From Fibrobacter sp. UWB2 (lineage in GTDB: Bacteria; Fibrobacterota; Fibrobacteria; Fibrobacterales; Fibrobacteraceae), in contig NZ_MWQK01000005.1 of assembly GCF_002210425.1 (NCBI RefSeq), positions 310,001 to 374,000 on the forward strand: a DNA stretch of 64,000 nucleotides, read 5' to 3'. This document shows, piece after piece, positions 8,446-16,715 of the stretch. The translations under genes were made by a program, and so were the position numbers. Every line of letters begins with the position of its first letter. Positions within the stretch are counted from its first letter, which is position 1. Below the pieces are notes generated by a model. It saw nothing but the letters and a program-made list of their open reading frames with translations, searched no databases and was not told the origin of the DNA.

Positions 8446-10310
8446 AGTTTTTCCATCAACTGTTTGGCGACGGATTCCCCGTCAATTTCTAAGATCTTGT
8501 AGAGAGCCTTGATTTCTCCCTGTTCAACGAATCTGTCCGGAAGACCAAACCGGTACAGCTTCTTGTCCGTATAGCCGAGATCGGACAAAAGTTCCGCAAT
8601 GGCTGAACCATAGCCACCCACCTTCGTATTGTCTTCGAGCGTCACAATGACATTGTGGCTGTCAAACAGCGAACGGTAGCATTCCTGGTCGAGCGGCTTA
8701 ATAAAACGGGCATCCACAAGCGTCGGGTTGTATCCGTTTTCACGAAGCACGGCGGCTGTTTTCTTGAGTTCATTTGTCATGAAGCCGGCGCCCAGAAGGA
8801 GTATGCCGGAGCCCTTCTCAAGAATCTTGGGGCTTTTATAGTCGAACGGTCCTTCCGAGGGGACAAGCTCTGCAGCAAGTGCAGTGCCTCTCGGGTAGCG
8901 GATAGCCACGACACCTTCCATATCGATGGCGGCAGTCAACATGTCGCGCAGTTCATTTTCGTTGGAGGGTGCCAAAATGGTCATTCCGGGAACAGTCCGC
9001 AAGAACGACAAGTCAAAGGCGCCATGATGCGTCGGACCGTCTGCACCGACAAGGCCGGCACGGTCGAGCACAAGCACCACATGCAAGTTCTGGAGTGCAA
9101 TGTCGTGGATAATCTGGTCGTAGGCGCGCTGCATGAACGACGAGTAAATCGCGACCACAGGCACAACGCCATCGCAAGCCATGCCCGCCGCAAACGTCAC
9201 GGCATGCTCTTCGGCAATGCCCACGTCAATCACGCGGTCCGGGAGTTCCTTTGCGACGATATCCATGCCGCAGCCCGTAGGCATTGCAGCCGTGATACCC
9301 ATGATGCGCTTATCCTTGCGGGCAAGCTGCAAAAGCGTATTGCCAAACACGCTCGTGAGAGACGGGTTCGGATTGCCCGGAGCAAGCGGGAGCCCGCTTT
9401 CAGGGTCAAATGCGCCGCAACCGTGATACTTCGTCGGATTCTTTTCGGCGGCGTCAAAACCGCGGCCCTTCTCGGTCAGCACGTGCACAAGGCACGGACC
9501 CTGCTGCTGCTTGACGCGTTCAAGAATCATCACAAGTTCATCGATGTCGTGACCATCAATCGGACCAAAGTAGCGGATGCCGAGGTCTTCAAAGAAGCGA
9601 CCTGGCTTCACGGCGTTCTTCGCCGCGTTCTCGACCTGCAAGAAAAGGTCACGGAAGCGGGAACCCAGAATGCCCGGCAAACGGTTCATCAGGCGATCCA
9701 GGTCGGTACGCATCTTGTTGTAAACCGGGTCCGAAATCACGCGGTTCAGGTACTTGCTAAAGCCACCAATGTTTGGGGCGATACTCATCTTGTTATCGTT
9801 CAAGATGATGGTCATGTTCTGCTTGGAGGCGCCAACGTTATTGATCGCCTCGTAAGCCATACCACCCGTCATGGAGCCATCTCCAATGACAGCGACCACG
9901 TTGTTGTTGCGGTTGAAATGGTCGCGCGCAACGGCAAAGCCGAGAGCCGCAGAAATAGACGTCGTGGCGTGGCCCGCCCCGAAGCAGTCGTAAACGCTTT
10001 CGTTCCTCTTGAGGAAGCCGGAAATGCCTCCCTGCTGGCGCAAAGTATCGAATCGGTCATAGCGGCCGGTCAATAGCTTGTGCACGTACGCCTGGTGCCC
10101 CACGTCCCACACGATCTTATCGTCGGGTGCGTTGAACACGTAGTGCAGCGCAAGAGTCAGTTCAACAACGCCAAGACTCGACGCCAAATGACCACCGTGC
10201 TTAGCCACTTGACCAATGATGGTCTCGCGGATCTGCGCGGCGAGATGGTTCAGTTCCTCGACGGAACAGTGCTTCAAGTCCTGAGGCGACTTAACGTCTT
10301 TCAGTTCCAT
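8442..10310 (-). CDS. dxs: 1-deoxy-D-xylulose-5-phosphate synthase
   Basis: DXS condenses pyruvate and glyceraldehyde 3-phosphate, using thiamine diphosphate, to start the MEP isoprenoid pathway. The 622-residue length is normal. Visible signatures are GHQAYVHKLLTGR near the N-terminus, GHATTSISAALGFA, the thiamine diphosphate motif GDGSMTGGMAYEA...NNVGA with NDN following (about residues 145-175), the transketolase region DVGIAEEHAVTFAAGMA (about 365-382), and the C-terminal transketolase domain. The start follows the ispA stop directly (0 bp gap), so prenyl synthase and DXS are made from one message. It ends in a 4-bp overlap with the methyltransferase gene. Confidence 0.97.
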   Translation of the reverse strand: MELKDVKSPQDLKHCSVEELNHLAAQIRETIIGQVAKHGGHLASSLGVVELTLALHYVFNAPDDKIVWDVGHQAYVHKLLTGRYDRFDTLRQQGGISGFLKRNESVYDCFGAGHATTSISAALGFAVARDHFNRNNNVVAVIGDGSMTGGMAYEAINNVGASKQNMTIILNDNKMSIAPNIGGFSKYLNRVISDPVYNKMRTDLDRLMNRLPGILGSRFRDLFLQVENAAKNAVKPGRFFEDLGIRYFGPIDGHDIDELVMILERVKQQQGPCLVHVLTEKGRGFDAAEKNPTKYHGCGAFDPESGLPLAPGNPNPSLTSVFGNTLLQLARKDKRIMGITAAMPTGCGMDIVAKELPDRVIDVGIAEEHAVTFAAGMACDGVVPVVAIYSSFMQRAYDQIIHDIALQNLHVVLVLDRAGLVGADGPTHHGAFDLSFLRTVPGMTILAPSNENELRDMLTAAIDMEGVVAIRYPRGTALAAELVPSEGPFDYKSPKILEKGSGILLLGAGFMTNELKKTAAVLRENGYNPTLVDARFIKPLDQECYRSLFDSHNVIVTLEDNTKVGGYGSAIAELLSDLGYTDKKLYRFGLPDRFVEQGEIKALYKILEIDGESVAKQLMEKL

Positions 10311-11198
10311 TTATTTCACTCGCGTGATGATGTATGCCGCTATAGAACGGAGGATGGTGGTATCGCATGTGAGGCCATCCAAAGCCTTGATGGATTCCTC
10401 GTAGAGTTCCCTAGCGCGTTCCCTAGACTTTTCCAGTCCAACGATGGACGGGTAAGTAGCCTTGCCCTTTTCGATATCAGACCCGGCATCCTTGCCGAGT
10501 TCTTCGGTCGTAGAGACAATGTCCAGAATATCATCCACAATCTGGAAGGCAAGCCCGATGGAGCGACCGTAGTTGCGGATGATTTCCATATCCTTTTCGC
10601 TTGCCTTTGCAAGCATTGCACCCACGAGGAGAGAGGCTTCGATGAGGGCCGCCGTCTTGTGGTAGTGAATGTAATCGACAATTTCGAGATCGACAGTCTT
10701 GCCTTCGCATTCGATGTCGGTCATTTCGCCACCGATCATGCCGTACGTGCCGAGCAAGTGAGCAAGGAGCTCAATCGCCTTTGCGTTACCGGTCTTGCCC
10801 ATCATCTCGAAGGCGTGGATGCAGAGGGCGTCACCTGCCATCACGGCAGTAGCTTCGCCAAACTTCTTGTGGCTTGTGAGCTTTCCACGGCGGTAGTCGT
10901 CGTTATCGACACACGGAAGGTCATCGTGGATAAGGCTGAACGTGTGGAGCATTTCGAGAGCGCTCGTTGCAAGCCAAATCTTTTCTCCCTTGCCGCCAAA
11001 CATGTCGAACGTGGCCTTAGCAAGTCCCGGACGCAAGCGCTTGCCGCCTGCGAACATGGAATAACGCATAGCCTCGTGCAAACGGCACGGACGGTCCTTT
11101 ACTGGGGGGAGATGTTCATCAAACTTCGCCTCGGCATCTTTTGCGATGCGGGCGAGATATTCCTGAGCAATTTTTGCTTCTGATTCAATAGACTGCAT
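10311..11198 (-). CDS. ispA: Polyprenyl (farnesyl/geranyl) diphosphate synthase
   Basis: This trans-prenyl transferase condenses isopentenyl diphosphate with allylic diphosphates. Both aspartate-rich motifs are present: LIHDDLPCVDNDDYRRG (first, DDxxxxD type with the two-residue insertion typical of bacterial FPP synthases) and FQIVDDILD (second). GGKRLRPGL binds the pyrophosphate. The ATG at 11198 is preferred over a GTG at 11228 because a good -7 box (TATCTTTG) ends 5 bp before it, and the protein then has the usual length (295 residues). It heads the minus-strand operon through dxs, the methyltransferase, pyrF and the unknown gene. Confidence 0.92.
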   Translation of the reverse strand: MQSIESEAKIAQEYLARIAKDAEAKFDEHLPPVKDRPCRLHEAMRYSMFAGGKRLRPGLAKATFDMFGGKGEKIWLATSALEMLHTFSLIHDDLPCVDNDDYRRGKLTSHKKFGEATAVMAGDALCIHAFEMMGKTGNAKAIELLAHLLGTYGMIGGEMTDIECEGKTVDLEIVDYIHYHKTAALIEASLLVGAMLAKASEKDMEIIRNYGRSIGLAFQIVDDILDIVSTTEELGKDAGSDIEKGKATYPSIVGLEKSRERARELYEESIKALDGLTCDTTILRSIAAYIITRVK

Positions 11199-11203
11199 GT
11201 GCA

Positions 11204-11234
11204 CAAAGATACTTAATTCGAGGCGCACTTAAAA
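11204..11234 (-). promoter_or_regulatory. Bacteroidota-type promoter of the ispA operon
   Basis: On the minus strand TATCTTTG (11211-11204) matches TAnnTTTG, and a TTTT element (11234-11231) lies 19 bp upstream, in the place of the -33 TTTG box. The -7 box ends 5 bp before the ispA ATG, implying a leader of nearly zero length. Confidence 0.6.
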
Positions 11235-11244
11235 GGTCTAATTT

Positions 11245-12873
11245 TTAGAAAAGAGCGCCATAAAGCACTATATCGTCCAGATAGAATTCTGTTCCATTTC
11301 TTACGAAGAAATGCAGCTGGCGGACATCGTCCTTGAGCGTATTCCAAGCGATATAGCAGTTGCTCACATCCTGGGCGGTATAGCACAGGTCATCGTATTT
11401 CACGACATAGCGCGTCCATTTCTGCGAATTCAGGTCCTTCCATTCCGAGGCGGCCTTGAGCGAGAGCCCAGCGACTTCGGATTCACGGGTCCAGTTTTCA
11501 AGAGACACGCGAATCTGGCCCGAGCCCTTGGCATAGAACGAAATAGAATCGAGCGTGGAGAGGTTCCAGCCTTCGTCGCGGAGGAACATGCCGGTCAAAA
11601 CCCAAGCGTAAATATTATTCGTTCCCACCAGGTTGTACTTTCCGTGGAACACCTTGGACTTGCGCTCGTTATCCGTATCGAACGACTTGGACAGAATCTT
11701 GGAGCCAACAGAATCCGTGCTAAAATACCAGTTTCCGGTATCCTTCACGTTTTCGAAGTTCTGCATCACGACATACGGGTAATCGAAATCAGCAGAGCCC
11801 TTGGAAGGCGCAATGCGCTTTGTTACATACAAGCTATCTTTAGTAGTGACAACATAGATATCGAGCGAATCATTCGTCGGGAGTGTCGGGAGTGTAAACG
11901 TTCCTTCTTCGTTCGTCTTCGTCAAGACGTCAAGGCCATAGACACCCACCCAGGCATACTTTTCACCGGCATGGAGCGTCACGCGGCTCATGTAATTTGC
12001 CGTCTCCTGGAGCTTAACCGTATCAAGCTCTGCAATCTGCTTTGCCGAAAGCACCTTGGAATAGGCGGCACCCGACTGCATCACCGTGAGGCGGTAATCG
12101 CCAGACTTCAAGGAATCAATGACAAAGAGACCATCCTTGTCAGCATAGGCGTCCGCTTCGGCAATGACGTTACTCACGTGCAGAGAATCGACACGGGCGT
12201 GAGCCTTGCGGATTGCAAGCGATGCATACGGAACAACCTTGCCATCTGCCACCGCCACAAACTTAACCTTCCCGGCGTACGGGTCCGGCTTTTCGGGCTG
12301 GAGGTCAATCATTTCCGTTTCGTTCGGCGAAAGCTTTACGGACAAGTCTTCATAGACCGTGTTGTCGTCACCGCGCAAGAAGTACACCTGCAACGAGTCG
12401 TTCGACGGCAACTGAGCGAGCATAAAGCGTCCCGTCGAATCGGAGCGCACAAGCACGTCCATGCCGCGCACGCCCACCCAGACGTAGTCGCATTCTTCAG
12501 GCACTTCGGCCAAGCCGCCAAGGGCTGCCGTCGGTTCAAGGTTCACACTACCCAAGGTCGTATCGCCCGAGTAAAGTCCTGTGTATGCCGAACCGCCATA
12601 CACGATCGTCAAGCGGTACTTGCCTTCCGGAGCCTCGAACGAGAAGTTACCGAGGGAATCCGCGTAGAAGTCCGCGTTCACAATTTCATTAGTAGCGCTA
12701 TCGGCCGTCGAAGTGTGATCAACACTCCTGACCGCCACACGAGCATAGGACGCCACAGCACCATTGCCCAAGTAGGCAATGCCGTTCGTCGTTTCGCTGC
12801 CGGGGCCTCCTGCGACCTTATCCGAGCAGCTCCAAAGCATAAGAGCTGAAAGTATGCAGGCTAGCCTTTTCAT
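11245..12873 (-). CDS. Lipoprotein with repeated regulatory-like beta domains and a CBM11-like C-terminus
   Basis: The N-terminus MKRLACILSALMLWSCSDKVAGG is a lipoprotein signal with the acceptor Cys at residue 16. The body has repeated carboxypeptidase-regulatory-like beta-sandwich units (YADSLGNFSFEAPEGKYRLTI, YADKDGLFVIDSLKSGDYRLTV), alternating with related units (YVWVGVRGMDVLVRSDSTGRF, YAWVGVYGLDVLTKTNEEGTF), so it appears to be a two-fold duplication. The last 170 residues (NFENVKDTGNWYF, LDSISFYAKGSGQIRVSLEN, FYLDDIVLYG) resemble CBM11-like carbohydrate-binding domains. The gene overlaps the TIGR02147 gene by 4 bp (ATGA). A cell-envelope polysaccharide-binding role is inferred, not shown. 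Confidence 0.75.
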   Translation of the reverse strand: MKRLACILSALMLWSCSDKVAGGPGSETTNGIAYLGNGAVASYARVAVRSVDHTSTADSATNEIVNADFYADSLGNFSFEAPEGKYRLTIVYGGSAYTGLYSGDTTLGSVNLEPTAALGGLAEVPEECDYVWVGVRGMDVLVRSDSTGRFMLAQLPSNDSLQVYFLRGDDNTVYEDLSVKLSPNETEMIDLQPEKPDPYAGKVKFVAVADGKVVPYASLAIRKAHARVDSLHVSNVIAEADAYADKDGLFVIDSLKSGDYRLTVMQSGAAYSKVLSAKQIAELDTVKLQETANYMSRVTLHAGEKYAWVGVYGLDVLTKTNEEGTFTLPTLPTNDSLDIYVVTTKDSLYVTKRIAPSKGSADFDYPYVVMQNFENVKDTGNWYFSTDSVGSKILSKSFDTDNERKSKVFHGKYNLVGTNNIYAWVLTGMFLRDEGWNLSTLDSISFYAKGSGQIRVSLENWTRESEVAGLSLKAASEWKDLNSQKWTRYVVKYDDLCYTAQDVSNCYIAWNTLKDDVRQLHFFVRNGTEFYLDDIVLYGALF

Positions 12874-13706
12874 TTTGACTTCTCCTGCAGTTTCTTAGTA
12901 AAAGCAAGCGGGAACAGCTGAACGTTCAGCTGGAACACCGTATCGTCACCCGTACCATCTTGAGAAAGACGCAGCAAGTCCGAGCGGAACTCCTTGATCT
13001 TTTCGCGAATGAGCTGGATATCGTTCATGTTGAACGTCATCGTCACCGTGCTGATATCGCGCAGAGGAGGCGCATGCCGTTCAAGCGATTCACCCGCGAG
13101 GCGAATCGTCTCCTTCTGGAATGTCCGAACCGCTTCGGATCTCCAGTTACCACCTGTACTCACAAATGTATCATTCACTTTCCAGTACCCGTCCTTACCC
13201 TCAGAAATCATGTTCAGGTCGTGCAGGAGCTTGATAGCATCCTTCGCCTGCTCCACCGTGATAGCCGGCGTGCAGCATTCGGCAAGACCTTCATAATCAT
13301 CTTTAAAATTACAAATACCAATTACAGAACGGATAGCGTTGTAGTACCAATGGCGGTAAAATTCAAGTTCTTTTTTGGCAAGGCGCTTTAAAGGGATGCC
13401 CTTCAGTGCCTGCATCTTCTCATAATGGTTCAATGCTTCCTGGTCGCTTTTCGCACGACCGAAGTACACAAGTTCCGACCAGTAGGCAGTTTCCTTCTCG
13501 TCAAGCTCGAAGAATTCGGCCATCGGCTTGATGAAGTTTACCGCGAGGTGGATCTTGCCCTGCGAAATACGGAGGAGGTTGCCGGGGTCTGCACCGAGCT
13601 TCATAGCCATGTATCGCCAGGATATGACGGTCTTACGCTTCTTGAAATCTTCAAAAGCATCCCTAATCCATTCGCGATAATCGGTATATTCAAAAATCGG
13701 TTTCAC
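12870..13706 (-). CDS. TIGR02147/DUF4423-type regulatory protein
   Basis: This is a member of the Fibrobacter paralogous family TIGR02147, related to DUF4423 proteins with a Cro/C1-like N-terminal helix-turn-helix. The start FEYTDYREWIRDAFEDFK and the HTH-like span SWRYMAMKLGADPGNLLRIS...GKIHLAV (about residues 24-50) are characteristic. The C-terminus (LRDISTVTMTFNMNDIQLIREKIKEF, then FQLNVQLFPL) matches the shared end of the family. The start is GTG, supported by GAGGAA about 6 bp upstream. Length 278. It overlaps the following lipoprotein gene by 4 bp, the same arrangement as in the other two cassettes (58373, 61853). DNA binding is an inference from the fold. Confidence 0.85.
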   Translation of the reverse strand: MKPIFEYTDYREWIRDAFEDFKKRKTVISWRYMAMKLGADPGNLLRISQGKIHLAVNFIKPMAEFFELDEKETAYWSELVYFGRAKSDQEALNHYEKMQALKGIPLKRLAKKELEFYRHWYYNAIRSVIGICNFKDDYEGLAECCTPAITVEQAKDAIKLLHDLNMISEGKDGYWKVNDTFVSTGGNWRSEAVRTFQKETIRLAGESLERHAPPLRDISTVTMTFNMNDIQLIREKIKEFRSDLLRLSQDGTGDDTVFQLNVQLFPLAFTKKLQEKSK

Positions 13707-13752
13707 AGAAATTCCTCACGGCGAGCTGCCGACACTAGACAATGCGGGCGGT

Positions 13753-13787
13753 TTGAACCTCTATAAAGATATCTATATATGGTTCAA
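13753..13787. promoter_or_regulatory. Inverted repeat TTGAACC-N21-GGTTCAA upstream of the TIGR02147 gene
   Basis: TTGAACC (13753-13759) and GGTTCAA (13781-13787) are perfect inverted 7-bp arms. The spacer contains TATCTTTA-like promoter sequence on the minus strand. The pair lies about 47-80 bp upstream of the GTG start of the regulator gene. This is the position expected for an operator that covers the promoter; it differs from the operator-like sites of the other two cassettes. Confidence 0.45.
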
Positions 13788-13804
13788 TAGGTTAGGGTCG
13801 CCCG

Positions 13805-14185
13805 CTATCGTTCGTTGTCGAATATTACAACGGGCGCCGAACCACCAGAGCAAGTCGCCTGCCATGTACATTCCGGGAAATCACGAAAACGGGTGTCGCC
13901 ACAGCGGCCATCAAAGGCAAGAGCGCCATTTTCATCCAGGAGGTAAATGACTTCGTAGGAGATTTCGACGAGCTTGGACTTGAGAACCATAGGGTCGCTC
14001 ATCACCTTCGACGTGATTTCAATCACACACTTGTCTTTCAGTTCTGACTGTTCGGCAGCATCGTCAATTGCACTCCAATGGAGCTGGACCTGCTTGAAGT
14101 TGTCCACTTCGGGGTGCTTGGTACACGAAACGAGCAGCAAGGCAAACGCGACAACAGCGACAGCAAAGAGCCAACGGCGAGCCAT
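13805..14185 (-). CDS. Small lipoprotein, unknown function
   Basis: The 126-residue product has a clear lipoprotein signal (RRWLFAVAVVAFALLLVSC, Cys at 21). The mature part contains four more cysteines (DKCVIEIT, GRCGD, PECTW, ATCSGG), which could form disulfides. I recognise no family. GAGG lies 8 bp before the ATG. It follows the diguanylate cyclase gene by 9 bp and is probably cotranscribed with it, so it could be an envelope partner of the sensor. A TIGR02147 cassette lies downstream on the same strand. Confidence 0.7.
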   Translation of the reverse strand: MARRWLFAVAVVAFALLLVSCTKHPEVDNFKQVQLHWSAIDDAAEQSELKDKCVIEITSKVMSDPMVLKSKLVEISYEVIYLLDENGALAFDGRCGDTRFRDFPECTWQATCSGGSAPVVIFDNER

Positions 14186-14194
14186 ATGAACCTC

Positions 14195-15526
14195 TTAATG
14201 GTTACGCCTGAACGTTGCAACCGTCACGCGGTTACGTCCATTTTCCTTCGAAGAGTAGAGCGCCTTGTCCGCACGAGCAATGAGGGATTTCGGGTCTTCG
14301 CCCGGCACCATCTCGGTCACGCCAAAGGAGCAAGTCACCTGCTGCTGCGTGATAAGCGTAGAGGCTTCAATAGCCTTGCGCAACTTTTCGGCGAGGAATG
14401 CGGCATTCTGGATGCTCGTATCGTCGCTCAAGATGACAAATTCTTCACCGCCCCAACGCACGAGCGAGTCCGTATTGCGGATCATGCCCTGCACGAGCTT
14501 TGCGAGGTTCACGAGGACTTCGTCACCGACGAGATGTCCGTAAGTGTCGTTCACGTTCTTGAAATGGTCGATATCGAAAATCATGAACGAGACCGGCGTA
14601 CCCGTGCGGTTCAGCTTTTCCTGTTCGCGGAGGAGCACGCCACTAAAGCCAGCGCGGTTGAGGCAGCCCGTGAGCGGGTCTTCCTTACTCGACTTTTCGT
14701 ATTCGCTCTTTTCGATTTCGAGAGCAATGAGGTTCTTCTTGAGTTCCTCTTGCTTCTTCCTGTTCATAGCACGTTCACGGCTATAGTCAAAGAACCTGAT
14801 AATCAAGATGATAAGGAAGGTGACAAACCAAAGGGCGACAAGCGTCGTCACGAGGTCCACCTGCGAAATCTTCTTGCCCTTGAAGCGGAGACCCTTGATC
14901 TCCCAACCGCCATAGCCAAGCGGAGCGTTTGTACCCGTCTGGATTTCAATGAGCGGGATGTTCGAAAGGTCTACACGGGCCTTGTGGACGTTGATTTCGT
15001 TCTGGGAGACCCACCAGCCTGCCACGCGGAATTCCTGCGGGACGAACACAGCCGGATACGGTTCCTTGGTCGGGATAAATTCGATTTCGTTGAACTTGAG
15101 GGAAGTTTCGTCGTTCTTGCGATAAAGGGCGCTATCGTAACCGCGCATGTAAAGGCGGACAGACCCCTCGTTACGCGGCTTGAGCCACACGAAAATGCTA
15201 TCGTAGTTGGAGAGGTCACGGCCCATGGTCTTGCCATCGCCGAGATAAACCTTGATACCCACATACGGGTAGGCATACCCCTCGCGGAGTTCGTACTCGA
15301 TAATGACAGAGCTATCGGTACGGGTCATGGATATAGCAGACGTACCCCCATCCACAGAGTCGGCACTAGCCACCACGTAAGGGTATTCGCCAAGATTGAT
15401 TTCGAGGACGTCGTCTAAGAAATGCCTATATGCAAACATGGCTACAGCTGTAACCACAAGGAGCACAATAATCAGGAAATTCATCCTGAAAAGGGCATAG
15501 ACTTTTCGCATAACTTTAGAAGACAT
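14195..15526 (-). CDS. Membrane-bound diguanylate cyclase (GGDEF)
   Basis: The enzyme makes cyclic di-GMP from two GTP. The N-terminal membrane helix (FLIIVLLVVTAVAMFAY) is followed by a periplasmic beta-rich sensor domain of about 200 residues, a second helix (LVTTLVALWFVTFLIILIIRFF), a coiled-coil linker (RERAMNRKKQEELKKNLIALE) and the GGDEF domain (about 285-440). The active site reads RWGGEEF. The inhibitory site RxxD (RNTD) lies five residues before it, so product feedback is expected. The periplasmic part (YVGIKVYLGDGKTMGRDLSNYDSI) resembles carbohydrate-binding modules, so it may sense a polysaccharide; that is inference. The start is the ATG at 15526; a GTG 6 bp upstream is possible. 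Confidence 0.9.
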   Translation of the reverse strand: MSSKVMRKVYALFRMNFLIIVLLVVTAVAMFAYRHFLDDVLEINLGEYPYVVASADSVDGGTSAISMTRTDSSVIIEYELREGYAYPYVGIKVYLGDGKTMGRDLSNYDSIFVWLKPRNEGSVRLYMRGYDSALYRKNDETSLKFNEIEFIPTKEPYPAVFVPQEFRVAGWWVSQNEINVHKARVDLSNIPLIEIQTGTNAPLGYGGWEIKGLRFKGKKISQVDLVTTLVALWFVTFLIILIIRFFDYSRERAMNRKKQEELKKNLIALEIEKSEYEKSSKEDPLTGCLNRAGFSGVLLREQEKLNRTGTPVSFMIFDIDHFKNVNDTYGHLVGDEVLVNLAKLVQGMIRNTDSLVRWGGEEFVILSDDTSIQNAAFLAEKLRKAIEASTLITQQQVTCSFGVTEMVPGEDPKSLIARADKALYSSKENGRNRVTVATFRRNH

Positions 15527-15557
15527 AATCACATATCCAATTTAGGGATCGTACGAT

Positions 15558-15590
15558 TAAATATACAAAAAAGGTTTTTCATGTCTCAAA
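15558..15590 (-). promoter_or_regulatory. Bacteroidota-type promoter of the diguanylate cyclase gene
   Basis: TATATTTA (15565-15558, minus strand) fits the -7 form TAnnTTTG with one change, and TTTG (15590-15587) lies 21 bp upstream. It is about 32 bp before the ATG. Confidence 0.5.
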
Positions 15591-15591
15591 A

Positions 15592-16641
15592 TTATCTCGA
15601 AAGCCATCGTCCAAGCCGGGCTATTATGGGCCTCAAGGTGTTCGCGAGCTCTTCCTGGGAATGGGTGTCGGGGTGGCCATGCAAGCCGACATTCGACGTA
15701 AGCACGTGTTTATACTCCAAATCCTTGTGACCGGACGCAATTTGAGCCTCGTAAATAGACTTTATGGTCGGAGCAAGGTCATCATTGGGCCATACTTTCG
15801 TAGAAACAAGCAAGAATTTCACGCCGGGGTGAGCCTTACGAAGCTTATCAAGCAATTTAGTGTACGCTTTCTTGAATTTTCCTTTATCTGCATACGGCGG
15901 ATTACCTTGAAAATCGTTGATTCCTTCGAAAATCACGATGACTTGCGGATGGAACTTTTCCAAATCCCAGCGTTCTGGTTTCGGATACGAGGTGACTGAG
16001 CCCATGACCGTGTAATCATAGAGGCGTTCGTACGTCCATTCGGGCACCATATTGTCGTAGTTGCGCACAAGGCCGCGTCCGCTGTAGGCATTCACCTGGT
16101 AGTCGGCATTAAAACCGCTAGCAAGGAGGTAGGCGTAGCTCTTGGAAGCGTTCGTCTTGTCGAACTCGGGAGCGTCTTCGGCGGAGGAGCCTTCGCAGCC
16201 ATAGCCTGCGGTAAAGGAATCGCCGATGAACTCGATGCGGCGACTGGACGGTTTGGGGGCTTCGCCAAATTCACCATCGACGGAAATGCCGTAAAACTTG
16301 ATTTCGGGAACGCCGCTTTCGCTAATTTTGATAAAGCGATACTTATGGAAATTGCCATCGTCCTCTACCTTGATCGCGCGTTCTTCCTTGGAATCGACTT
16401 CGAACTGTTCAACGGGCTTGCCGTCGCGGTCTAGGCGCCAGCGGGAATGACCTTCGACCGTAAACGTAATCTTTGAAGCCTTGGCGTTGAACGTGATGGA
16501 TGCGGCAGGCGCACTCGCACGGCTTACGCCGTTATCATGGGCCCAGCGGCCATTGAACAGAAGGTTTTCCATAGAAGAGGATGCTCCGAAAGAGTACGCG
16601 GCAAGCGCACCCAGGAAAAGGAATATGCGGACAAGATTCAT
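15592..16641 (-). CDS. Secreted CE2-type GDSL acetyl esterase
   Basis: The product has a signal peptide (MNLVRIFLFLGALAAYSFG), an N-terminal beta-sandwich domain (about residues 25-130; LLFNGRWAHDNGVSRA, SRWRLDRDGKPV) and a SGNH hydrolase domain. Catalytic features are IEFIGDSFTAGYGC (Ser), the GINDF block and GLHGHPDTHSQEELA (His). The two-domain layout is that of CE2 carbohydrate esterases, which deacetylate xylan or glucomannan side chains outside the cell. The ATG at 16641 is chosen over one 54 bp upstream because it begins the signal peptide directly. In this genus such an enzyme fits plant cell-wall degradation. Confidence 0.87.
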   Translation of the reverse strand: MNLVRIFLFLGALAAYSFGASSSMENLLFNGRWAHDNGVSRASAPAASITFNAKASKITFTVEGHSRWRLDRDGKPVEQFEVDSKEERAIKVEDDGNFHKYRFIKISESGVPEIKFYGISVDGEFGEAPKPSSRRIEFIGDSFTAGYGCEGSSAEDAPEFDKTNASKSYAYLLASGFNADYQVNAYSGRGLVRNYDNMVPEWTYERLYDYTVMGSVTSYPKPERWDLEKFHPQVIVIFEGINDFQGNPPYADKGKFKKAYTKLLDKLRKAHPGVKFLLVSTKVWPNDDLAPTIKSIYEAQIASGHKDLEYKHVLTSNVGLHGHPDTHSQEELANTLRPIIARLGRWLSR

Positions 16642-16667
16642 TGAAGGAATGATAGAAATAAAAAGGA

Positions 16668-16683
16668 GATGCCGGCATGACAA
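16668..16683. repeat. Minimal REP-like palindrome (GATGCCGGCATGACA)
   Basis: ATGCCGGCAT is a perfect palindrome followed by GACA. It looks like a repeat of the 2222/39443 type with the loop deleted. It lies between the esterase start and the stop of the next gene. Confidence 0.5.
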
Positions 16684-16715
16684 CACCCAAAACAAGGATG
16701 ACGGGAAGTTCGCAC

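Noticed and set aside
7159-8502. 447-codon + strand frame opposite the RNA methyltransferase
   Set aside because: Produced by the repetitive Arg/Asp codons of the real gene; no domain.
8655-10076. Long open frame on the + strand opposite dxs
   Set aside because: It lies entirely antisense to dxs, has no recognisable domain and reflects the codon bias of the real gene.
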